Position numbers and translations under genes: made by a program. The notes beneath the pieces are model-generated. The model was not told where the DNA came from. It did no database searches and saw only the letters and a list, made by a program, of their open reading frames with translations. A DNA stretch of 64,000 nucleotides. Source: Avena insularis (Eukaryota > Streptophyta > Magnoliopsida > Poales > Poaceae). Below, in pieces: positions 1 through 8,983 of this stretch (positions are counted from its first letter, which is position 1; every line of letters begins with the position of its first letter). The stretch spans positions 239,284,292 through 239,348,291 of the forward strand of contig CM042687.1 in the NCBI GenBank assembly GCA_023614405.1, given 5' to 3'.

Positions 1-211
1 AGGGGTACCCCATTGGCGGTTCTCTATGATATGCATGTATTTACAATGACAAGAACTTACAGGTAACCAAAGTTGAGTAGCATGCGGAGCGGCCCTCATA
101 CTCAAGGGACTTGGGATTTCCAGTTTATGGTATCTCAAGCATATAAATCATACATGACATCACTTTCACCTTAACCACTTGAAGATTCCTATGATAGGGG
201 CAATGAGAGCT
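1..211 (+). mobile_element. A2: 3' internal tail of an Athila-type element
   Basis: This non-coding stretch matches the reverse complement of about 13766-13982 in element A1, and related blocks at 4200-4420 (A3) and about 51530-51745 (A4). In A1 the block lies about 535 bp before the 3' LTR. Here it runs straight into an LTR at 211/212, so the piece between block and LTR is deleted, including the polypurine tract and the first few LTR bases. Confidence 0.7.
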
Positions 212-1591
212 CGCCAAAATGTATCTACTTTCCCGAATACTTTTGCTATTGTTTCTCCTCTAAACTTGTGTGATTTGGATACAACTAACGCGGACTAACG
301 CTGTTTTCAACAGAATTACCTTGGTGTCTTGTTTTTGTGCAGAAAATCAACTATCAGGAAAAATCCCGGAAAATATGCCAAAAATTATATTTCACCAGAA
401 GACCCACGGAGCCAGAAGACGAGACGGAGAAGGGGCCTGGGGGGCCCACACCCCTGCCAGGCGCGGGCCCACCTCTGGCCGCGCCTAGGGGGGTGCAGCC
501 AAACCAGGCACCCCCTCGGCCTCCCTCTGCGCCTATAAGTTGCCTGCCGACCTAAAAATAGAGGGGGGTTCGATAGTTTTCTAGAAAGAGTTCCGCTCCG
601 CCGCGCCACCACAAACCAAGATTTAGATCCAGAAACTCCGTTCTGGCACCCTGCCGGGACGGGGAATTTGGAAGGATCATCGCCATCGTCATCACCAACG
701 CATCTCCATCAACCACCGATGTTTCCCTCATCTATGAGTGAGTAATCCCTCGCTGTAGGCTTGGGGATGGTAGGGATTGGATGAGTTCTATCATGTAATC
801 GAATAAGATCTGTTAGGGCATAGTGCCTAGTATCTCTATTAGTGCTATTTGACTTTGTTGCAACTTGTTGTGCTTAATGCTTGTCACTAGGGCCTGAGTG
901 CCATGATCTCAGATCTGAAGTTATTATTGAATCATTATGATATTATTGTTTGTGATCTTATCTGCAAGTTGTGTACACATATCATTGTCCGGATCCAAAG
1001 GTCCCAAAGTGATAATAATTGGGACATCTGGAGGGGATGGCTGTGATGTGAGGATCACATGTGTTCAGAGAATGTTAATGCTTTGCTCCGGTGCTATATT
1101 AAAAGGAGCACCTTAATTGCCAGTAGTTCCCTAGAGGCCCCGCTGCCACGGGCTGGCTGGACAGAAGATGTTGTGCAAGTTCTCATTGCGAGCACATATG
1201 ACTATATATGGAGCACATGCCTAGGATTGTTTAGTACTTGGATGCTTATTATTATTTATCTGCAATGCCCTAGATCTTGAAGTTACATGTTTAGACTCGT
1301 CCATGCAACGCCCGTCCATCCATCCCTATGCCTACCGCACTCGAATCCTACTGTTACCGTGACTGTTACTATTGCTCCTGTTTTACTGTTGTTGTTGCTT
1401 TGCTGTTGCTATTACCAAACTATTGCTACTGATAAAATTCTGTGAGCAAGAACTATTTCCAGGTGCAACTGAATTGACAACTCGGTTGTTAAGGCTTGCA
1501 AGTATTCTTTGGCTCCCCTTGTGTCAAATCAATAAATTGGGTAATACTACCCGCGAAGACTGTTGCGATCCCCTACACTTGTGGGTCATCA
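212..1591 (+). mobile_element. A2: 3' LTR, Athila-type, first bases missing
   Basis: The LTR is collinear with both A1 LTRs (11856-13231 and 47253-48654, opposite strand) over its full length. It ends with GGGTCATCA at 1591. The start lacks the TGATACGT found in A1. It holds a TATA box (534-539) and the CACCCTGCCGGGACGGGGAA motif (647-666). The DNA after 1591 is not the leader seen after the A1 5' LTR, so this is the 3' LTR of a plus-strand copy, probably inserted in A3. The left flank lies outside the window, so no target duplication can be checked. Confidence 0.75.
534..539 (+). promoter_or_regulatory. TATA box of A2 LTR
   Basis: TATAAG lies downstream of a GC-rich stretch and 113 bp before the conserved CACCCTGCCGG motif. 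The same arrangement occurs in the A3, A1 and A4 LTRs. Confidence 0.5.
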
Positions 1592-2006
1592 ACCTACTAT
1601 TGAGGAGAAAGTTAATTATGATTACAATATGCCTCCTATATTTGATGACTATGGTGATGAGAATAATAGTGATAGCTATTTTGTTGAATTTGCTCCCACT
1701 ACAATTAATATGAATGACTATGGTTATGTGGGGAGTAATAATCATTTTATGCATGTGGCTCATGATAAGAATGTTTTATGTGATAGTTATATTGTTAATT
1801 TTATTCATGTTGCTATTGAAAGTTATTATGAGAGAGGGAAACATGGTTTTATGCATCTCAATAATATTAAGTTTTCCCTCTTTATGTTGAAAATTGTGAG
1901 GTTGCACTTGTTTTCCTTTCCTATGCTTGTTGATTTGTGCTTTCATGACTTGTTTCTTTACAAGATTCTTATGCATAGGAAATGGGTTAGACTTAAATGT
2001 GTTTGA
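1592..2006 (+). pseudogene. Decayed coding remnant in A3
   Basis: An open stretch of roughly 135 codons is rich in Asp, Asn, Tyr and His in its first half (for example YDYNMPPIFDDYGD) and hydrophobic in its second half. I recognise this as a recurrent degenerate segment of Triticeae Athila-type elements lying upstream of their long 3' non-coding region, from memory rather than a search. No ATG or domain can be assigned because the A2 LTR interrupts its left end. It may be the end of an env-position ORF. No function is proposed. Confidence 0.4.
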
Positions 2007-2753
2007 ATTTGCTTCTTTATGCTCTCTTTTACTTCAATTCATATTTCTTATATAAGCATCTTCTCAAATTATCATGCCTAACTTAAAGGCGTTAAAGAAA
2101 AGTACTTCTTGGGAGATAACCCAATAGTTTTATTGAGTCTTTTAAGTTATTACTTCTGTAATAACCTCTCCTTATCCTTTTTGTGTGGTTTTGTGCTAAG
2201 AATAACCTCTAATGAGAGGGAAGTAAGATTTAGGGAAGTGCTGTCCCGAAACAGATTTTTGTGCTCCATTGTAAAAATTCGTATAAAATCTCTGTAAGTC
2301 GTATTGAGCTGTAATTTTCTGCATAAATCCCCCAGGTTGGTATCTAACTTTCGTTAGTTCAACACTTTTTTATTTGAGCAACAGAAGGTCTTAGAAAAAA
2401 TCGTTTTCTACCTGCTGGTTTGTTTTGACAGATTTCTGCCATTATTTTCATTTGCCTCTTTATTGATTTGTTTTTGGGCTCTCTTGGGAAATTGAGATTT
2501 TTGAGGGAATTGCTTCAGTAGCTTGTGTTTTTAATGAATTTTTTGCTGTTTTAAAACTAAACCCGAAGGTTTATTATCTTTTGAATGCACTGATATTGCT
2601 AATGAAGATTGTGTGAAGTTTTGTATGAAGGAAAATTTTCAGGTGTAAGGGAAGAATGATGTAATGATATGAAGAATGGACAAAAGCTCAAGCTTGGGGA
2701 TGCCACCCCGTGTCACCCCAAGAAATATTCAATAGGTATAAGCGTAAAAGCTT

Positions 2754-2782
2754 GGGGATGCCTGGATGCCCAAGGCATCCCC
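2754..2782 (+). other. Conserved hairpin in A3 3' region
   Basis: A perfect 9-bp stem, GGGGATGCC (2754-2762) with GGCATCCCC (2774-2782), flanks an 11-nt loop. A matching hairpin with one internal mismatch occurs at the equivalent place in A4 (52947-52967). A role in the element RNA is an inference. Confidence 0.6.
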
Positions 2783-4984
2783 TTCTTCATCAATAGAAAT
2801 CTCAGGTCTTTCTAGACACTTCATTTTTATTGTTTCATGCATAGTTGTGTTGTTCTTGGAGCGTTTTTGTTTCAGTTTTTGGTTTTATTTTGTTTGATTT
2901 GCTTGAATAAGTAGTTGGATCACATCACTTCTTTTGGAGAGAGACACACTCCGTTTTCATTGACTAGAACACTCTAGTTTTCACTCTTATTGTTTTGTGA
3001 ATGTTCTCTTTTGCTAGCAATGCGTTTAGCTTTAGTTTTCTTGTGCTTTCAGCTTTGAAATTTTTAGTTCTTCTTTGTGGATTTGTGAGACTTTCTCACT
3101 GATCTTTATTGAGCATTATCCTTGTGAGTTGTTTCAAATATGTTGATTGGTGTTGGAAAAGAGTAGAAAGTTTCATGCTTAAGTGGTACAAAAAGGAGGT
3201 TTTTTTGACTGTGGCTTAGAATTTATCATGTCATGCTAGATGTTGTTTTGACCTTATGCTTAGTCATTATTGTTGTAGCATGACTTGTTCCAAACAATTA
3301 AGATTGCTTAATGTGCCTTGAAAGAATCATGCATTGTTTTAGCATACAAAAGCATAGTATTGTGGTATTCCTCTTTGATGCTTTGTTTGGATTGACTTGG
3401 AACATGCTCACACCATGTTATGACTATGAAACAGTCACCTTAGCCTCTATGTTCATTTAGTTTTTGACTTGTGGTACAACTTTATGCTTTGATTAGTAAT
3501 GTTTTGTTGCTCTACATGATTATGGCTATTATTGCTCTCTTAGTTGGTCGCTCCCAGTCTTTTCCTAGCCTCCACTTGTATGAGTAAGCTCTACTCATGC
3601 ATACAACTCCTAAGAAACCAAGTTATTACAAAGTGTCCACTATAAATTCCTATGCATGGTGTGTTACACCATTCCAAGTATATTCTTGTTTTATCTATCT
3701 TCCAAATTAAACTTGTTATGTGAAACTTAGTGATTAAAGCTCTCACAAACTTGATGGCACACTTTATTTTTCTTGCCCCTAATAAACTTGAACCATTGTG
3801 TCATCTATGTTGTATATTCTTGCACTTATACGTTGGAATTAGCAGAACCATGTTGTCATGGGGAACGCTTTCAACATTGCACTTGTACATTGTACACAGT
3901 TGATATCATGCTCTTTTGTTTGCGGATGTCGTTGGTGTGAAATAAAAGGGGAGCTTGTAAGTCCATGGAGTTATGTATGTGTGTTAGAGAAACGCCTGGG
4001 CCTCTAGCCTAAGTCATGCCTAATCATGGTGGAAACTTGCAGCATCACCATAGTGAGCAATCTATGAAGCTTTCTTCTTATAAAAAAGAGACATATTGAG
4101 AAAAGAGGAAAGATAAAAAAGCACCATTTTCCCATGGTAAATAAGAAGATTGCTGAGATGCTCATTGTCTGCTTGCCTTGTCATTTTGATATGGGATAGC
4201 TCCTGTATTATGGGGCAAGGGGTACCTCATTGGCGGTTCTCTATGATACACATGTACTTACTATGACAAGAACTTACCGATAACTAAAGTTGAGTAGCAT
4301 GAGGAGCGGCCCTCGTACTCAAGGGACATGAGATTGCCAACTTATACTTTGTCAAGCATATACTCCATCTTTGTTCACTTTAACCTTAATCACTTCAAGA
4401 TGCTTATGATAGGGGAAATGAGATCTGAAAGCTAATAAGTACCATAATTTTTGGAATCTCTTTATGAGACTTGAAAGCCCTGCTTCCCTTTATGAAGGGC
4501 CTTTCTTCCACTTTTAAAATTGAGTCTCCACCTTCTATCTTTATGCACCAGCTAGGAGAGCATAGTTGTCATTCTTAGTTCTATGTGCATTGTCCCAAAA
4601 CTTATTGATTGATTCATAATGTTGATATTGCTTATTCTTGAACTATTTGTATCTAGTCACCCTTATGAACTTTGAAGTTGTCCTATGCATTTATGTTTTG
4701 CTACTCCATGAGGGACAAGCTAAATGCCACTATGCTATGTTTTCTATATGTGAAACAAACAAACGTCTTTCAATGCATTGTTATTCATGATCTTTTGTTG
4801 TACTTTTTCATGTTGCAACATAGTTACTATGTCTTATTGTTAGAACTACATCTTACATGCTCATGTTTAGAGTGCTTTGATCCCAACTTTCAATGCATGC
4901 AAATGGTTTGATCAAAGATTGTGATGGTGCATATCACCTCAAAAATTATTCTTTTTATAGCTTACCTACTCGAGGACGAGCAGG

Positions 4985-5003
4985 AGTTAAGCTTGGGGAT
5001 GCT
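4985..5003 (+). other. Polypurine tract of A3
   Basis: The purine-rich AGTTAAGCTTGGGGATGCT directly precedes the LTR start TGATACATTG. This is the usual place for the plus-strand primer of an LTR retrotransposon and fixes the orientation of A3 as plus. Confidence 0.6.
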
Positions 5004-5372
5004 TGATACATTGTAAGCGTATCTATAATTTTTGATGCTCCATGCTTGTTTTGTATCATTTGTCTTATGTTTTGTCTACACTTTGAGGTATTTTTATACA
5101 CTTTCTAGGGCTAACCTATTGACAAGATGCCACAGTGCTAGTTGCCTGTTTTCTTCTGCTTTTGGTTCCAGAAAAGGCAGAAAATCAATATTCTTGGAAT
5201 TGGACGGGACAAAAGACAATCTTTCTATTTTTCTCAGAGCAACACAAAACCACGAAGAAAAGATGGAGGAGGAAACCAGGGTGGCCACACCCTTGGTGGG
5301 CACGGGCCAGCCCTGGTGGCGCCACCAGGGGGTGTGGGACCCCTGGCCCTCCATCGACCTTGCCTCCTTCCC

Positions 5373-5378
5373 TATAAG
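5373..5378 (+). promoter_or_regulatory. TATA box of A3 LTR
   Basis: TATAAG lies after a GC-rich segment and 115 bp upstream of CACCCTGCCGGGACGGGGAA. Confidence 0.5.
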
Positions 5379-5487
5379 AAGCCTCTGACCCAAACACCCT
5401 AAATCATCGACCATAATGCCATGAAAAGTTCCGCAGCACCGCCGCCACCGAAGGGGAGATTCGGGGGACAAAAAGTGTCTGTTCCAG

Positions 5488-5507
5488 CACCCTGCCGGGA
5501 CGGGGAA
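5488..5507 (+). promoter_or_regulatory. Conserved LTR motif CACCCTGCCGGGACGGGGAA
   Basis: The same 20 bases occur at 647-666 (A2) and 48196-48215 (A1 5' LTR, minus). They occur with one change at 12773-12792 (A1 3' LTR), and the CACCCTGCCGG core occurs at 50480-50490 (A4, minus). The distance to the TATA box is 112-115 bp in the four LTRs with a TATA box. The function is unknown. Confidence 0.6.
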
Positions 5508-6131
5508 GTGCCACCAGATCCATCTCCATCGATTTCCATCACCATCTCCATCGCCGTTCCTGATTCCCATGATGAGGAGGTAGTAGTTCTCTCTCGAGCC
5601 TAAGGGCTCTACCGGTAGCTATGTGTTCATATCTCTCTCTCTATGCATGATCTTGTTGTGATCATGAGCTTTGTAATATAGTAGATCTACCCTTCTACTC
5701 AAGTGCTTTAATAGATCTCAGCTCTCCCCATGTGTGTGGAAGTGACAGCATTGCATGCCGTGGTGGCACTTAGGCTAGAGTTCATAAATATTTATCATGA
5801 GTATATTTTGATTTGGTTGTCTCTATGAAAGTGACAGTGTGGTGTTTGTTAGAACCATCTAGCACTCAAGGTGACAGTGTGGGGTTATCTATATGGGGAA
5901 GGCGGACTTTGAGGTGTGCTGTTATAGCCCTACCATGGATTAGGGTGTCCAACCGGAGAGTAGTTCAAGGTAGTATCATTAAGAGAAGATATTTATATGA
6001 GAGAGTGTTCACTACTTAAAGTATGATCCCTAGGCCTTGTTTCTAAACATTGAAACACCGTTTACAACTAGATCTATTGCATGTTTGCTTGCATCTTTGT
6101 TTGCTTGCCTTTAGTCTCTTCCACGCCATCA

Positions 6132-6220
6132 GAGTCTTTTCTGGTGCCGTCACGGGGAACTACAGGGTAGTTTCAACCATTTCCTCCCGTCAAGCTCTTT
6201 TCTGGCACCGTTGTCTTATA
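6132..6220 (+). other. Two primer-binding-site-like sequences inside the A3 LTR
   Basis: TCTTTTCTGGTGCCGTCACG and TCTTTTCTGGCACCGTTGTC, about 65 bp apart, resemble the tRNA-Asp-type primer site (TGGCGCCGTTGCCGGGGA type) of grass Athila elements. A primer site normally lies just after the 5' LTR. Here both copies sit about 260-340 bp inside the LTR end, so they are probably captured leader sequence. Confidence 0.45.
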
Positions 6221-6465
6221 ATCATCTATACCACTTGTATTTCACTATCTCTTCGCTGAACTAGTGCACCTATACACCTGACAAGTGTATTGGGTGTGTT
6301 GGTGACACAAGATACTTCTTGTATCTTGATTGCAGGGTTGCTTGAGAGGAATACCTTTGACCACTTCCTCCCTGAGTTTGATAAACCTTGGGTAATCCAC
6401 TTAAGGGTTGATGTTATACAAACCTCTGCAGTTGGAGCCCCAACAACTGTCTACAAGAATAGAAG

Positions 6466-8146
6466 TGCGTAGACATCAACATGTCCAAGAACACAGAAGG
6501 CGCAGGGGCAGGAATCGTACTCACCTCCCCCAAGGGCGACAAGCTCCGCTACGTATTGTACCTCGACTTCACCCCCCGCACCAACAACATGGCTGAGTAC
6601 GAGGCCCTCCTTCACGGCATACGAGCCGCTAAGGAGATGAACCCCAATCGCCTATGGTGCTACGGCGACTCTGACCTCGTCGCCACGCAAGTCGCCGGTA
6701 CCTGCGATGCCGTCTCCCCCACCATGGGGCATACCGCCAAGCAGTGGACCAGTTGGGGGCCACTTCGCTGGCTACTCTGTCGAGTGGATCGACCAGTGCA
6801 AGAACGGAGAGGAAGACGCCCTCTCTCGCATCGGGTCGGCTCGTAAAGCGCCACCCACCAGTGTCTTACTTGACACCATCCACAAGCCCTCCGTCTCTCC
6901 CCCGAAGGAGATCGACCTCGGAATCCCGCAGCAACCAGAACCCGCCCTGGTCACCATGATCGCGGAGCCAAGCGACTGGACCGTGCCATACATCACCTAC
7001 CTCGAGGGAGGGACCCTGCAAGCAGACGAGACTAATGCACGCATGACCGTGCACCACTGCAAATCCTTCGTCATCATCAACGGCGAGCTCCACAAGCGCA
7101 GCGTGACAGGCATGTTCCAACGCTGCGTGTAGCCCGCGGAAGGCTGCAAGATCCTCCCAGACATCCACGCCGGCGACTGTGGCCACCACGCCGACGCTTG
7201 GTCCCTGGTCGCCAAAGCCATGCGACACGGCGTCTACTGGCTCACCGCGCACGTCGACACGGTCGACATCGTCAAACGCTACGTCGGGTGACAAAAGTAC
7301 GCCAACCAGACGCACGTACCCAGCTCGGCGCTCAAGACCATCCCCATCACCTCGCCATTCGCCATATGGGGCATGGACATGGTGGGGACCTTCAAGAAGG
7401 CCCCCTCTGGCTACACCCACCTCCTAGTCGCAGTCGACAAATTCACAAAGTGGGTGGAGGCCAAGCCAGTCCGCAAGTGCGACGGGAAGACCGCCGCCAA
7501 GGGCGCCATGGCCAAGTACTGCGAGGAGCATAACATACAGCTCGACCTCGCCTCAGTCGTCCACCCGGATTCCAACGGCTAGGCGGAACGCGCCAACCAG
7601 AGCATCCTCCATGGCCTCAAGCCGCGACTACAAGTTCCCCTCGAGCGAACTCCGGGATGCTGGGTCGAGGAGCTCCCCTCCGTCATCTGGGGCATCCACA
7701 CCTCCGTCAACCGATCGACTGGGTTCACGCCCTTCTTCATGGTGTACGATGCCAAAGCCGTTATGTCGGCTGACCTCGAGCACGACTCGCCTCGTGTCGT
7801 CAACTATGCGGAGGCCGACAACGAGCCTGCACGCCAAGACGGGGTCGACCAGCTCGACGAAGCACGCGACCTGGCTCGCTCCCACGCCGCCATCTACCAG
7901 CAGGGACTTTGCCGCTACCATAGTCGCCGAGTCCAGACTCGCACCTTCCAGGAAGGAGACCTGGTCCTATGACTGATCCAGGACAAGAAGGGCATGCACA
8001 AGCTCTCTCCCCCATGGGAGGGACCATTCGCCATAGGACGAGTCTTGGGAAACGACGCCTACTACCTCATCGATGTCCGTGGTGACGGATAACTCGACGT
8101 CAAGCGGCCGTGGAATGTAAACCTCCTAAGGAAGTTCTACACCTAG
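6466..8146 (+). pseudogene. R1: Tat/Retand pol fragment (second RNase H and integrase)
   Basis: The first part is a second, archaeal-type RNase H (SKNTEGAGAGIVLTSP, NNMAEYEALLHGI, YGDSDLVATQV). After a frameshift near 6740 comes the integrase: the zinc-finger region, then a catalytic core with Asp in WGMDMVGTF, while the stretch around the second Asp is disturbed. The C-terminal part ends near KLSPPWEGPFAIGRV and has no chromodomain. Two RNase H domains and no chromodomain are typical of the Tat lineage of Ty3/gypsy. In-frame stops interrupt it near 7130, 7288, 7580, 7971 and 8090. The reverse transcriptase and gag lie on the far side of the A3 insertion, outside the window. The stop is at 8144-8146. 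Confidence 0.85.
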
Positions 8147-8983
8147 AACTCCGACATGTATTCCCCCCGCCATGCAACAAAGATATTCGACTCGCACAAA
8201 TTGTGTCTACTCTCCAACCCTTGTGCCATTTGCACTCGTAAAAACAACATTAGATAATCAGGAAATCAACCCTTGGTTGCGCGACCGGCATGGCTAAGTA
8301 GTGCGACGCAAGGGCATCGACAAAATTCGGACCTTGCGTTGTCCACGAAAACGCCAACCCGGAGCCCCCATCGGAGTCGCCCCGCTCGACTGGCCTGCCG
8401 GGCCAAGACAACTGCACTCGCTTCTCACAGCGACAAAGTCCTCCGCATCCTCGGCGCAGCAACTCAAACAGTCAAGTACCACGCTCGTGGACTAATGCCA
8501 GTCCAAACCTACGCGGCTAGGAAAAACACCAAGTATGAGAGCGCGCCCCTAGACTCGCCACGCGACTGGATCCTCGAGTCAGGCGGAGTGACGCGCCAAG
8601 CACAACGCGCTCTGTCCTCACCTACCTTGGGCATGCGACTAGAACGGCTAAGTACCACGCTCGAGGACTCGTCCAACCGACCCTGTTCGCATCCGGGAAA
8701 ACAACTAAGTACAAGCACCCCTTGGGGTCGCCAAGCGACTCGCTTCCCAAGCCACGACGAGTCGACCTCAACTAACTAACAATATACAAACAAACATACA
8801 CAGAGAAACACGAGGTAAACCCCATTAAAGGGCGGACGCGCTCGGGGACTCGCACAACAAAACAATCCAAACTCAAATCAAAGCTGACTCAAGCATACTT
8901 GCATTCCTTACGGCAACAAAAAATTTGTTCGCTTACAAGGGCAGACATACACTTATTTAAACTAATGCCATTCGGCAAGCTAT
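8147..8983 (+). other. R1: 3' untranslated region between pol and antisense accessory gene
   Basis: This GC-rich non-coding stretch separates two convergent reading directions. It contains degenerate repeated phrases, for example AAGTACCACGCTCG near 8475 and again near 8651, and CTCGGGGACTCGC near 8839. I find no long open frame with family resemblance. Variable repeat-rich 3' UTRs are known for the Tat lineage. Confidence 0.55.

Larger units (their letters stand above)
1592..5003 (+). mobile_element. A3: 3' internal, mostly non-coding region of an Athila-type element
   Basis: This stretch leads into the A3 3' LTR at 5004. From about 2050 to 5003 it is homologous to the reverse complement of 50969-53700 (A4). 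It contains the repeated phrase around GCTTGGGGATGC, a conserved hairpin at 2754-2782, the block at 4200-4420 shared with A1, A2 and A4, and the polypurine tract next to the LTR. Apart from the short coding remnant at its left end I see no gene in it. Confidence 0.7.
5004..6478 (+). mobile_element. A3: 3' LTR, Athila-type, 1475 bp
   Basis: The LTR starts TGATACATTG after a polypurine tract and ends TAGACATCA at 6478. The R1 RNase H reading frame begins immediately afterwards, showing that A3 is inserted in R1 pol. The first half resembles the A4 LTR (49447-50968, opposite strand), but the ends differ: A4 ends in CCCAACA. It has a TATA box (5373-5378), the conserved motif (5488-5507), and two primer-site-like sequences near 6140 and 6205, unexpectedly inside the LTR. 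The left flank is outside the window. Confidence 0.75.

Noticed and set aside
6290..6472. Short plus-strand frame before R1 pol
   Set aside because: Lies entirely in the A3 LTR and reads through its end.
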